64,000 nucleotides of DNA from a bacterium (GTDB lineage: Bacteria; Patescibacteriota; Saccharimonadia; Saccharimonadales; Saccharimonadaceae). The notes beneath the pieces were generated by a model. That model was not told the origin of the DNA. It saw nothing but the letters and a program-made list of their open reading frames with translations, and ran no database searches. Within the stretch, counting starts at the first letter, position 1. Every line of letters starts with the position of its first letter. Position numbers and translations under genes: made by a program. Shown piece by piece: positions 24,088 to 30,598 of this stretch. The stretch spans positions 386,757-450,756 of the forward strand of contig JAUMUF010000001.1 in assembly GCA_030530825.1 (NCBI GenBank). Reading direction: 5' to 3'.

Positions 24088-24333
24088 TTAATTTACTTTA
24101 ACTTCGATGTTTTGGCTGTTCGAAGTTTCTTCAATCTTGATTTTGGCTGGGCCGCGGCGTGATTTTTGTCCGCCAATTCTACCAGCGACAACGGCCAACT
24201 CTCGGTTGGCGGCAAATCCGCCAGTGATGCCATTTTTGCCACCGATGCGGCCAATTCTGGCGTAAAAATCTTCGCCATGAATTGCTTTATTAGTTGCGGC
24301 GGCTTTTAGGCCACCTGCTTTAGCTCCTGCCAT
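24088..24333 (-). CDS. Small glycine-rich KGG-like phage protein
   Basis: An 81-residue protein with repeated GG-containing helices (IGRIGGKNGITGG, AGRIGGQKSRRG), like stress-related KGG repeats and short proteins common in siphophages. Basic, probably nucleic-acid or protein binding; function unknown. Its start overlaps the preceding gene by 14 nt. Confidence 0.7.
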   Translation of the reverse strand: MAGAKAGGLKAAATNKAIHGEDFYARIGRIGGKNGITGGFAANRELAVVAGRIGGQKSRRGPAKIKIEETSNSQNIEVKVN

Positions 24334-24574
24334 TTTCCTCCTTTACTGTGTTATCTATCATCACCACCGCCAGTTCAATGTTGGCAGGGTCGATATTTTG
24401 CTTTATTAGCCACGAGCGGGCTTGCTCTGCTTGGTCTAAATTTTTATAAATCTTACTGTATTTAACGCCGTTTGGGCTAACCCAATAAATGGCGACTTGA
24501 GTGTTTTTGAGCGACATCTTGCTTAACTTTCTCCTTAAAATTGCTTTTTCTCGTTTAGAAATCTTGCGTTTCAT
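24320..24574 (-). CDS. Unknown small basic phage-element protein
   Basis: An 84-residue protein. The first 20 residues are strongly basic (KRKISKREKAILRRKL), followed by a compact alpha/beta part. It is coupled to ssb by one-base overlap. No family is recognised. Confidence 0.6.
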   Translation of the reverse strand: MKRKISKREKAILRRKLSKMSLKNTQVAIYWVSPNGVKYSKIYKNLDQAEQARSWLIKQNIDPANIELAVVMIDNTVKEENGRS

Positions 24575-24978
24575 TAGAATGGAATGTCGCTTAGGTCGAT
24601 CGAATCGCCTGAAATTGGTGAATTATCGTTTTTAGGTTCGGCTTTGTGGCCATCAGCCACAAAACTAAATTCTTCAACCACAATGTCCAGCGCGGAGCGA
24701 TTTTTGCCGGTGTCTTTGTCCTGCCAAATTCGCTGATTGAGGCGACCGCTGACCAGAATTTGCCGACCTTTGGTAAAATATTTGCTGATTGTTTCGCCAG
24801 TTTTACCCCACGCCACGCAGTCGATAAAGGCGGTTTCGGTCTGTTTTTCGCCAGATTGAGCGGTGTAGTTTCGATTGACTGCCACCGTGAAATTGGCAAG
24901 ATTTGCGCCGTTTGGCGTAGTTTTGAGTTCTGGGTCGCGGGTGAGATTTCCGAGCAGAATAACTTTACTGAATGACAT
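24574..24978 (-). CDS. ssb: Single-stranded DNA-binding protein of the element
   Basis: A 134-residue SSB: an OB fold from VILLGNLTRDPELK to about residue 105, and the acidic partner-binding tail ending DLSDIPF. It coats single-stranded DNA and recruits recombination proteins. AAGGAG precedes the ATG. Placed between the ERF region and the nuclease, it belongs to a recombination module. Confidence 0.95.
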   Translation of the reverse strand: MSFSKVILLGNLTRDPELKTTPNGANLANFTVAVNRNYTAQSGEKQTETAFIDCVAWGKTGETISKYFTKGRQILVSGRLNQRIWQDKDTGKNRSALDIVVEEFSFVADGHKAEPKNDNSPISGDSIDLSDIPF

Positions 24979-24987
24979 TTTTTCTCC

Positions 24988-25815
24988 TTAAATTGTTCGT
25001 TCTTCGGTTAATTTTACGCCGGGGATTTCGAGTTCGGCGATGTTTTTATTCTTGGCAAAATCGCGAATCTTGGCGATGTCTGGCGTGCAGAAAATTCGTG
25101 GCACGAGGTCTGGGTTGGTGATTTCGATGACCAATTTTGTGCGGGCGCCAAATCTTGGTGCGGCGTTGGTTTTTGCGGCGACTTTTTGGGCTTTTTCAAG
25201 TTCAAGCGCGCGGGCGATCTGCTCTTCTTTTTGCTTGATCTCCAGTTGAACGCGTTCTGCTTCGGTTTTCATAATTCGCTGAATGGTGAGCAGTTGCTCT
25301 TCGAAGTTGGCAAGCAGGCGAGCCTTGGCCGCAAGCAAAATTGGCGTTTTTTGATCTGCTGGCGCAATGCCGTCAAAGTGGGCAATGGCGAGAGTTTTGG
25401 CTTCTTCCAAAGTTTCTTCGTCGATAATTTTTGGCGCCAGAGCCACGGTTGCCGCTTCCCAATCTTTGGCGATTTGGTTGAGGCGGGCTTCTTCGGCTTT
25501 TCGTTTTTCTTCGAGTTCTTGCTCATAAGTAAGCATTTTGCTTCGAACAATTTCATCCGCGTCTTTGGCGTCCGCCACGATTTCTCGCTCCAAATCCATT
25601 GCTTGTTTTTTGATTTGGTCGAGTTGGCGGGTGAAGTCGAGACGCTTGCCAGCGACATCTTTGGTGTAAGCGGCGATTTGCTTCTTTAATGCCTTGGCTT
25701 CTTTTACGCCAGCCTCGCCCTCGATGGTGAGGGCTTGGGCGTTATCTTTGAGGTTTTTCGAAGTTAGTCTGAGTTCCGCCTCAGTTTCGAACGGTTTGGT
25801 GATTTGATTATCCAT
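24988..25815 (-). CDS. Phage coiled-coil protein of the recombination module
   Basis: A 275-residue protein. Most of it is a highly charged coiled coil (about 15-215), followed by a C-terminal domain of about 55 residues with VPRIFCTPDIAKI and IPGVKL. This layout is common in phage proteins encoded next to RecT or ERF annealing proteins; the role is unknown, perhaps an exonuclease partner. It is coupled to the ERF gene by a one-base overlap. Confidence 0.75.
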   Translation of the reverse strand: MDNQITKPFETEAELRLTSKNLKDNAQALTIEGEAGVKEAKALKKQIAAYTKDVAGKRLDFTRQLDQIKKQAMDLEREIVADAKDADEIVRSKMLTYEQELEEKRKAEEARLNQIAKDWEAATVALAPKIIDEETLEEAKTLAIAHFDGIAPADQKTPILLAAKARLLANFEEQLLTIQRIMKTEAERVQLEIKQKEEQIARALELEKAQKVAAKTNAAPRFGARTKLVIEITNPDLVPRIFCTPDIAKIRDFAKNKNIAELEIPGVKLTEERTI

Positions 25816-26459
25816 TAGTTGGCTCCTTTTTCAATTTGTAGAATTATTTCATCCACTTCCGCCTGAGATTTAATTTTGTCGAGACGGATTTGGATTTTGC
25901 CCGGCGAAATTCCTTTGTCCAGCAAGAAATCCGCAATTTTTTGGCGATCTTCTGGGTTTATTTGGAATTTGGTGGGCTTTGGGGCTGGCGCAGGTTTTGC
26001 GGCTTTTTTCTCGTGAGTATTGGTGGCGTCGGCGTCCTTGGTGTCATCGATCAAAAAGAGACCATTCAAGGCGTATTTTCGCGCATAAGATGAGGCCGAG
26101 CCGGTGATCTGGCTCGCGTCCATACCTTTTTTGTTAAATTCTTCGCGAGCAAAAGCCGAAGCTTCGATTGTATGTTCGCCATCCGTTAACTTGGCGGTGG
26201 CTTTAACATAAAACCTTTCGCCAAAAACCTCATCACCTCCGGTCTTTGAACTTGCGCCACTGCCCAACACAATAATTTCATCACTGATGGTCAAGGTTAA
26301 ATTGTTTTCAACCAGTAGCGGTTTGACTGCTTCCAAAATATCTTCACACGAGCGGTAATTGTAGCTACCGAATTTGTTGCGTTGGTTTTTTGGTGCTTTC
26401 AATTTCGAAATAATTTGGCTGAGTTTTTGACTTAAATCTTTACTAATTTTTGGTTCCAT
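25815..26459 (-). CDS. erf: ERF-family single-strand annealing protein
   Basis: A 214-residue ERF protein: YNYRSCEDILEAVKPLL near residues 29-45, SASSYARKYALNGLFLIDD and DAD near 120-145, then a Pro/Lys linker and a small helical C-terminal domain. ERF proteins anneal complementary strands and help circularise or recombine phage genomes. The ATG is preceded by AAGGAGTCAGAT; nearly the same leader precedes the gene at 26783. Confidence 0.92.
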   Translation of the reverse strand: MEPKISKDLSQKLSQIISKLKAPKNQRNKFGSYNYRSCEDILEAVKPLLVENNLTLTISDEIIVLGSGASSKTGGDEVFGERFYVKATAKLTDGEHTIEASAFAREEFNKKGMDASQITGSASSYARKYALNGLFLIDDTKDADATNTHEKKAAKPAPAPKPTKFQINPEDRQKIADFLLDKGISPGKIQIRLDKIKSQAEVDEIILQIEKGAN

Positions 26460-26482
26460 ATCTGACTCCTTGTTTCTTAAAA

Positions 26483-26569
26483 TTAAAACGGCACTTCTTC
26501 AAATTTGCCTGTAAAAATATTAGTTCGAAAAATTATTTCACTTGGTATGTATTTAACTTGAATTTTCAT
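26483..26569 (-). CDS. Candidate 28-residue small protein
   Basis: A frame of 28 codons whose ATG lies just after the stop of the 70-residue gene, with AAAGGA at the right distance. It is basic with an amphipathic pattern (MKIQVKYIPSEIIF). Evidence is position and ribosome site only. Confidence 0.4.
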   Translation of the reverse strand: MKIQVKYIPSEIIFRTNIFTGKFEEVPF

Positions 26570-26570
26570 A

Positions 26571-26783
26571 TTAAAATCCTTTGCTCCAATATTCGTGATA
26601 TGCTTCAATGCTGGCAGGTTCTTCTTGGTCGAAAAGTCCGCTGCTGTCGGCGTATTCGTTGAGAAATCCACTGACGGCGTCTTCATCAAAATTTACGAAG
26701 TATTCGCCATCTTCAAACTGAATCGTGGCAAGGCCTTCATCAAACATAAATTTACAAAAATTGGTGAGTATTTGTTGTTCCAT
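26571..26783 (-). CDS. Small acidic phage-element protein
   Basis: A 70-residue, strongly acidic protein with many aromatic residues, preceded by AAGGAGTCAGAA. The acidity could indicate DNA mimicry or an inhibitor of a host nuclease, as small acidic phage proteins often are; this is conjecture. No family is recognised. Confidence 0.55.
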   Translation of the reverse strand: MEQQILTNFCKFMFDEGLATIQFEDGEYFVNFDEDAVSGFLNEYADSSGLFDQEEPASIEAYHEYWSKGF

Positions 26784-26797
26784 TTCTGACTCCTTGA

Positions 26798-27241
26798 TTA
26801 TCTAAATTTTAAGTAAGCCCCTGAGTTGTATGCGCTCCACGCGCGGTATCCTTGACTTCGCCAGATTTTGTAGGCGATCTGGATGTTTTGCGCAGGGTTG
26901 AAAAGCATTTGGGCGGGGTAGCTGTGAATGCTGTTGATCTGGAATAATCCGCGGTCAACGGTGCCATCTCGGTTGAGGCCGGTGTTGTCGGCGAGCGGGT
27001 TACAGCCGGATTCGGCGCGCATAATGGCGAGCATTGTTGGCGTATCCCACGGGTATTTTTCGACTTCAGATCGAAACTCTTCACACCGCCCGTAACTCCT
27101 GTGAACTCGCGAGATTTGGGGCGAGGGCGCAGGCTTTTTCTCCGTTAGAGCCGGCGCTTGGGGTTGGGGCGCAGTTTCGATTTTAGGCGAAGGTTTTGGC
27201 GTGGAATCCGCAACCTTTGGGCTTACTTTTGACTTAAATTT
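26798..27241 (-). CDS. Lytic transglycosylase/lysozyme-like domain, entered by -1 frameshift
   Basis: The frame is open from 27265 down to the stop at 26798, but no ATG, GTG or TTG occurs before 27034. The domain has the catalytic Glu in MRAESGCNP, then GLFQIN, IQIAYKIW and WSAYNSG. The ATG at 27034 would remove the first helix (WDTPTMLAIM begins before it). Upstream in the same frame lies a Pro/Lys linker. A -1 shift at AAATTTA (27241-27235) joins it to the membrane-anchor gene, giving about 241 residues: anchor, linker, catalytic domain. A plain frameshift mutation is the alternative. Confidence 0.7.
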   Translation of the reverse strand, partial: KFKSKVSPKVADSTPKPSPKIETAPQPQAPALTEKKPAPSPQISRVHRSYGRCEEFRSEVEKYPWDTPTMLAIMRAESGCNPLADNTGLNRDGTVDRGLFQINSIHSYPAQMLFNPAQNIQIAYKIWRSQGYRAWSAYNSGAYLKFR

Positions 27242-27253
27242 CGAACTTGCTCC
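27190..27253 (-). promoter_or_regulatory. Candidate programmed -1 ribosomal frameshift site
   Basis: The heptamer A AAT TTA (27241-27235) is in the correct phase, three sense codons before the zero-frame TAA. An internal GGAG lies 9 nt upstream and a stem AAGGTT/AACCTT (27217-27212 with 27195-27190, with GCG/CGC inside) starts 17 nt downstream. Confidence 0.65.
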
Positions 27254-27522
27254 GAGACTTTTTGGTTAAAATCTTGGTTGATTCTCTTCTGATGCTCTGC
27301 GCCAAGGTAGAAGCCGAGGGCGAGAATTGCGGCAATTGCGATAATGATCATTGCGAGATTGCCAAAGAATCGGTTAAAGTCAAAATTTTTAATCTTATTG
27401 ATAGTTTTTGGTGTTTTCATATTTTCTCCTTTTTGTGTTTTAATTGGTTCGACGATTTCGATTTTCTCATTTTTGATTTCTTCAAACTTTAGTTCGAAGT
27501 CGTCTTCTGATATTTTCTTCAT
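27223..27522 (-). CDS. Small membrane-anchor protein, zero-frame product of the split lytic gene
   Basis: A 99-residue protein with one transmembrane helix (about residues 55-77) and a charged end. The ATG at 27522 has AAAAGGAAA; a second in-frame ATG at 27420 has an even better site (AAGGAGAAAAT) and would give 65 residues. Alone it would be only a membrane segment; read through the frameshift it would anchor the lysozyme-like domain. It is the first gene of the early operon, directly after a 24-bp hairpin. Confidence 0.7.
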   Translation of the reverse strand: MKKISEDDFELKFEEIKNEKIEIVEPIKTQKGENMKTPKTINKIKNFDFNRFFGNLAMIIIAIAAILALGFYLGAEHQKRINQDFNQKVSEQVRNLSQK

Positions 27523-27535
27523 AAAATTTCCTTTT

Positions 27536-27594
27536 CGAGAGGCTCATTTCGACCGATAGCGGGTGGACAACTACCGACCGAAATGAACCCCTCG
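27536..27594 (-). promoter_or_regulatory. 24-bp leader hairpin of the early phage operon
   Basis: On the minus strand 27594-27571 pairs with 27559-27536 over 24 bp with no mismatch and five G-U pairs; loop TTGTCCACCCG. On the plus strand the five would be A-C mismatches, so pairing is at RNA level. The ribosome site of the first gene follows at once. Confidence 0.8.
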
Positions 27595-27762
27595 ATTGAA
27601 GCAATCTTCTTATCTGTCTGACCTCTTATAAATTACTGATTAGGCGACTTTGGGAAGGTTGCTTGGTTTGATATAATGCCTGATTGTTAAGGTGTGTGTT
27701 TTCTTTGGTTTCACTTATCCGCAGGGGCGACTATCTACAAAATACTCACCTCAGTTGGATAA
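27595..27762. other. Gene-free stretch between tRNA-Gly and the phage element
   Basis: No convincing frame. The plus strand has an extended -10 (TGATATAAT, 27669-27677) with a poor -35. AGGTG (27690-27694) can pair with CACCT (27747-27751) and TTATCC (27715-27720) with GGATAA (27757-27762); the two helices interleave as in a pseudoknot. The early promoter must lie here or upstream, but I see no clear one. Confidence 0.4.
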
Positions 27763-27802
27763 ACAAAATACGACACGCCTTGCAGCGCGTGCCGTATTTT
27801 GT
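27763..27802 (-). repeat. 16-bp inverted repeat
   Basis: ACAAAATACG/CACGC pairs with GCGTG/CGTATTTTGT. On the minus strand the one odd pair is G-U and the stem is continuous. It could be a second terminator after tRNA-Gly. Confidence 0.6.
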
Positions 27803-27805
27803 ATA

Positions 27806-27847
27806 AAAGAAAAAGCCACCTGCAAGGTAAATCCTTGTAGATGGCTT
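27806..27847 (-). terminator. Terminator of tRNA-Gly
   Basis: A 15-bp stem with one mismatch and one G-U pair, CAAGG/CCTTG at the loop and AAGCCA/TGGCTT at the base, followed on the minus strand by TTTCTTTT. Confidence 0.75.
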
Positions 27848-27862
27848 GTTTAATTCTACATG

Positions 27863-27938
27863 TGGTGCGGGTTAGGAGACTCTAACTCCTGGCCTCTTCC
27901 ATGGCAAGGAAGCGCTCTAACAACTGAGCTAAACCCGC
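27863..27938 (-). tRNA. tRNA-Gly (anticodon GCC)
   Basis: Acceptor GCGGGTT/AACCCGC, D-arm GCTC/GAGC, anticodon stem CTTCC/GGAAG with loop TTGCCAT, T-arm AGGAG/CTCCT and an encoded CCA. It reads GGC and GGU. The D-loop is AGTTGTTA and the T-loop TTAGAGT: position 19 is U and 56 is A, replacing the near-universal G19-C56 tertiary pair by U-A. It lies beside the phage element, a usual integration target. Confidence 0.95.
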
Positions 27939-27997
27939 GTATGTTTTTATTCTATCAAATTATTCCTTGCGCGTCAAGCATTTTTTTAAAAATCCTC

Positions 27998-28026
27998 TCG
28001 AAATCTCGCCAAAAATCCTGTATAAT
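27998..28026 (+). promoter_or_regulatory. Promoter of the HNH nuclease gene, leaderless arrangement
   Basis: TCGAAA (27998-28003), 17 bp, TATAAT (28021-28026), ending 7 nt before the ATG at 28034. Confidence 0.6.
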
Positions 28027-28033
28027 AAGGCTT

Positions 28034-28714
28034 ATGGATAAAGTTTTTCGAAGGCGCAGATTAGTTTCGCTTATTGTCGCTGGAATTGTGGCAATTGCCG
28101 GGATTGTTTTTAACGAAAATTTCTACCAAAATAAAGTAAAGACCGAGCCTAATTCTGCCGCTTCGAAAGAAATTTCTTCAGTCAAAACAGACTTAGAAAG
28201 TCTCGAAGTTAAAGGTCGCGCACCCAAGACTGGCTATTCACGCAAGCAATTTGGCGACGGCTGGCAAAAAGACGCGAGCGGCTGCGACACACGCAATCGA
28301 ATCTTAAAACGCGATCTAAAAAACACAACCGAAAACTCAAAGTGCCAAATCTTAACAGGTATCCTCAATGACCCCTACACCGGCCAAGAAATTCATTTTG
28401 AAAGAAATAAAAACGCAGCAGCGGTCCAAATCGACCACGTCGTGGCGCTCAGCGATGCCTGGCAAAAAGGCGCACAAAATCTGGAATTTTCGAGAAGAAT
28501 TGAACTTGCCAACGACCCACTCAACCTTTTGGCCTCAGAAGGTGATGCCAACCAGAAAAAGGGAGACAGCGATGCCGCAACTTGGCTTCCGCCCAACAAG
28601 AATTTCCGTTGCCAATATGTTAAGCGACAAATTTCAGTTAAGAAAAAATATTCTCTCTGGGTGACCTTGTCGGAAAAATCCGCCCTATCATCCGTGCTGG
28701 AGACTTGCGCGTGA
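28034..28714 (+). CDS. Membrane-anchored or secreted HNH endonuclease (DUF1524/GmrSD-C type)
   Basis: A 226-residue protein. Residues about 8-28 form an N-terminal signal anchor; the nuclease domain has the core IDHVVALSDAW (133-143, Asp134 and His135), LANDPLNLLA (158-167) and NQKKGD, with WLPP and paired cysteines typical of the secreted DUF1524 family. The ATG at 28034 lies 7 nt after a TATAAT box; the longer frame runs into the tRNA and is not used. An extracellular nuclease could prepare DNA for ComEC uptake or feed nucleotide salvage (inference). Its stop overlaps the next start (GTGA). Confidence 0.88.
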   Translation: MDKVFRRRRLVSLIVAGIVAIAGIVFNENFYQNKVKTEPNSAASKEISSVKTDLESLEVKGRAPKTGYSRKQFGDGWQKDASGCDTRNRILKRDLKNTTENSKCQILTGILNDPYTGQEIHFERNKNAAAVQIDHVVALSDAWQKGAQNLEFSRRIELANDPLNLLASEGDANQKKGDSDAATWLPPNKNFRCQYVKRQISVKKKYSLWVTLSEKSALSSVLETCA

Positions 28715-29685
28715 TTCTTGGCATTGACGAAGTTGGCCGTGGCGCATGGGCTGGTCCGCTGGTGGTCGGTGCGTGCGTTTTGAACGGCGCAGAAATTGAC
28801 GGCCTTACCGACAGCAAGGCTATAACTAAAAAACAAAGAGAAGTTCTGGCGAAAAAAATCAAAAATTCGCCCGCAATTGTTGCGCTGGGTGAAGTCTCCT
28901 CTGCCGAAATCGACCAAATTGGTCTCGCCAAAAGCCTACGACTCGCCACTCGCCGCGCTGTCGAAAAAATCCAAATCCAATGTCGAGAAAAAGACGTTAA
29001 ATTCGACAAAATCATCATCGACGGGACTATCAATTTTCTCGCCAGCACCCCACTCGAAGCCCACACTTCAACGCTCAAAAAGGCGGATCTTCTGATTTCG
29101 AGCGTTTCAGCCGCAGCAATTTACGCCAAAGTTTATCGCGATAATCTAATGAGCGATCTCGCCAAAAATCCTGAATTTACTCATTATGGATTTGAAAATC
29201 ACGCCGGCTACGGCACCGCCAAGCATCGCTCAGCGCTGATTAAGTACGGCGCGAGTTCTCAACATCGACAGAGTTTTAAGCCTGTGGCGGAAATTCCTAA
29301 ACAATTTTCACCACCACAAGAGCAAAAACAACAAACCAAAATCACCACCAAGCAACTCGGCGATAAGGCGGAAGAAAAGGTCGCGGATTTTTTGCGCATG
29401 CAGGGCCACGAGATTTTAGCAAGAAATTGGCGCACTAAATTTTGCGAGATCGACATCGTTTCCAAATTGGGCCAAACTTATTATTTTACAGAAGTAAAAT
29501 ATCGCAAAAATGCGGATTTTGGCGGGGGCGAGGCGGCTATTTCCAAGAAAAAAATCGAGCAAATGCGCTTTTCTGCAGAATTATACGCCCATCAAAATTC
29601 AATAAAGAATGCCGAAATGCAACTTCTCGGCGCTATTGTTGAGGGGGACGGTTTTGAGATTCGAGATCTTTTTGAGATTTATTAG
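28711..29685 (+). CDS. rnhB: RNase HII fused to a YraN-type nuclease-fold domain
   Basis: A 324-residue two-domain protein. Residues 1 to about 195 are RNase HII (GIDEVGRGAWAGPLV, LTDSKA, an Asp in KIIIDGTINF, and SVSAAAIYAKVYRD), which removes ribonucleotides from DNA. After a Q/K linker, residues about 215-324 are a YraN/UPF0102 domain (LGDKAEEKVADFL, EIDIVSK, FTEVKYRK). The start is the GTG at 28711 that overlaps the HNH stop by 4 nt. In most bacteria rnhB and yraN are separate, sometimes adjacent genes; here they are one chain with all motifs kept. Confidence 0.93.
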   Translation: MILGIDEVGRGAWAGPLVVGACVLNGAEIDGLTDSKAITKKQREVLAKKIKNSPAIVALGEVSSAEIDQIGLAKSLRLATRRAVEKIQIQCREKDVKFDKIIIDGTINFLASTPLEAHTSTLKKADLLISSVSAAAIYAKVYRDNLMSDLAKNPEFTHYGFENHAGYGTAKHRSALIKYGASSQHRQSFKPVAEIPKQFSPPQEQKQQTKITTKQLGDKAEEKVADFLRMQGHEILARNWRTKFCEIDIVSKLGQTYYFTEVKYRKNADFGGGEAAISKKKIEQMRFSAELYAHQNSIKNAEMQLLGAIVEGDGFEIRDLFEIY

Positions 29686-30013
29686 CACGTTTAGGTTCCG
29701 CAAAAACCCGCTCGACGATATAGAATACTAGAAAAACATCCAGATTGAAAATTAAACAGTACCAAATCCCTCCAGGAGAAATAAAAAGTAAAAGAATAAA
29801 AGCCAAAACGTCAAATACCGACAACGCCACAACAGCACACACCTCAAAAAATAAGAATTTAGACATTGCTCTCAGAGCGCTAAACTCAGATAATCTTTTA
29901 GTAATTGACAGCAAAGTTGCAATTACAGAAATAGCAAAAATATCAATTACTATAAATATAAACGCATACACGGGACTATCAAATCTAAATATAGCATCAA
30001 TGGCAAGTATCAT
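29633..30013 (-). CDS. Unknown four-helix membrane protein
   Basis: A 126-residue protein with about four hydrophobic helices and a hydrophilic C-terminal tail. I chose the ATG at 30013 because a promoter (30023-30051) lies inside the longer frame and its -10 ends 9 nt before this ATG. The 3-prime end overlaps the convergent rnhB-yraN gene by 53 nt. No family is recognised. Confidence 0.65.
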   Translation of the reverse strand: MILAIDAIFRFDSPVYAFIFIVIDIFAISVIATLLSITKRLSEFSALRAMSKFLFFEVCAVVALSVFDVLAFILLLFISPGGIWYCLIFNLDVFLVFYIVERVFAEPKRANKSQKDLESQNRPPQQ

Positions 30014-30022
30014 AATGATTAA

Positions 30023-30051
30023 ATTATACCATAACCGCAATACTTTTTCAA
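30023..30051 (-). promoter_or_regulatory. Promoter of the four-helix membrane protein
   Basis: TTGAAA (30046-30051), 17 bp, TATAAT (30023-30028). The -35 box abuts the rplS terminator. Confidence 0.75.
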
Positions 30052-30080
30052 TCAAAAATCCACCCCTAGCGAGTGGATTT
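30051..30080 (-). terminator. Terminator of rplS
   Basis: A perfect stem AAATCCAC (30056-30063) with GTGGATTT (30073-30080), followed on the minus strand by TTTTTGATT. Confidence 0.85.
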
Positions 30081-30087
30081 TATAAGA

Positions 30088-30525
30088 TTAGGCTTCCGCT
30101 TTTTCTTCAGCAACTTCTTCTTTTACTTCTTCAGCCTTTGGCGCTTCAGGCAAAGTGTTTACAGCCTCACGATCAAACGCAACTGGTTTGAGGCGAGCAG
30201 ATTTACCGCTTCGATTACGCAAGAATGAAAGGTAATTTCGGCGAACTTTACTTCGGCGAACGATTTCAATCTTTTCAACCAATGGGCTGTGAAGAAGGAA
30301 AGATTTTTCCACGCCAACACCGCTGGCGATTTTTCGAACGGTGATTCGAGCAGTGTGGGATTGTTTGCGATCTGTACGTATCACAACACCCTCGAAAATC
30401 TGGATTCGCTCTTTGTTACCTTCTTTAATTTTTTGGTGAACGCGAACAGTGTCGCCAGATTTTACGTCCAAAACTGCTGGCTTTTTCTGTGCGTCATTAA
30501 CTTTTTTGATTAACTCAAAACTCAT
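30088..30525 (-). CDS. rplS: Ribosomal protein L19
   Basis: A 145-residue L19: the core SGDTVRVHQKIKEG, RIQIFEGVVI, GVGVEKSFLLHSP and RRSKVRRNYL is complete by about residue 115, and a C-terminal extension of about 30 residues is acidic (EEVKEEVAEEKAEA). L19 lies at the 30S-50S interface. The acidic tail matches the style of S16 in this window. It is a single-gene unit with a terminator. Confidence 0.97.
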   Translation of the reverse strand: MSFELIKKVNDAQKKPAVLDVKSGDTVRVHQKIKEGNKERIQIFEGVVIRTDRKQSHTARITVRKIASGVGVEKSFLLHSPLVEKIEIVRRSKVRRNYLSFLRNRSGKSARLKPVAFDREAVNTLPEAPKAEEVKEEVAEEKAEA

Positions 30526-30598
30526 ATTTACTCACTTTTAACTTTAATATTTACAATTCAAGGTTTATTATATCAAACTTTTGGAGAAAAGTAAAGGG

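Larger units (their letters stand above)
16977..27594 (-). mobile_element. Prophage-like element lacking structural and integration genes
   Basis: About 10.6 kb of minus-strand genes with phage functions: terminase small and large subunits, SSB, ERF annealing protein, VRR-NUC nuclease, HAD phosphatase, a split lytic enzyme, a KGG-like protein, secreted CAP and DUF3761 proteins and many genes under 100 codons. No integrase, repressor, portal, capsid, tail or holin gene is visible. The upstream edge lies near tRNA-Gly (27863-27938), a common integration site, but I found no repeated tRNA end at the other side. It is either a remnant or a satellite that uses another phage's particles. Confidence 0.75.

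Noticed and set aside
27860-28033. N-terminal extension of the HNH nuclease
   Set aside because: It runs through tRNA-Gly and across the promoter; the ATG at 28034 is 7 nt after the -10 box and starts a signal anchor.
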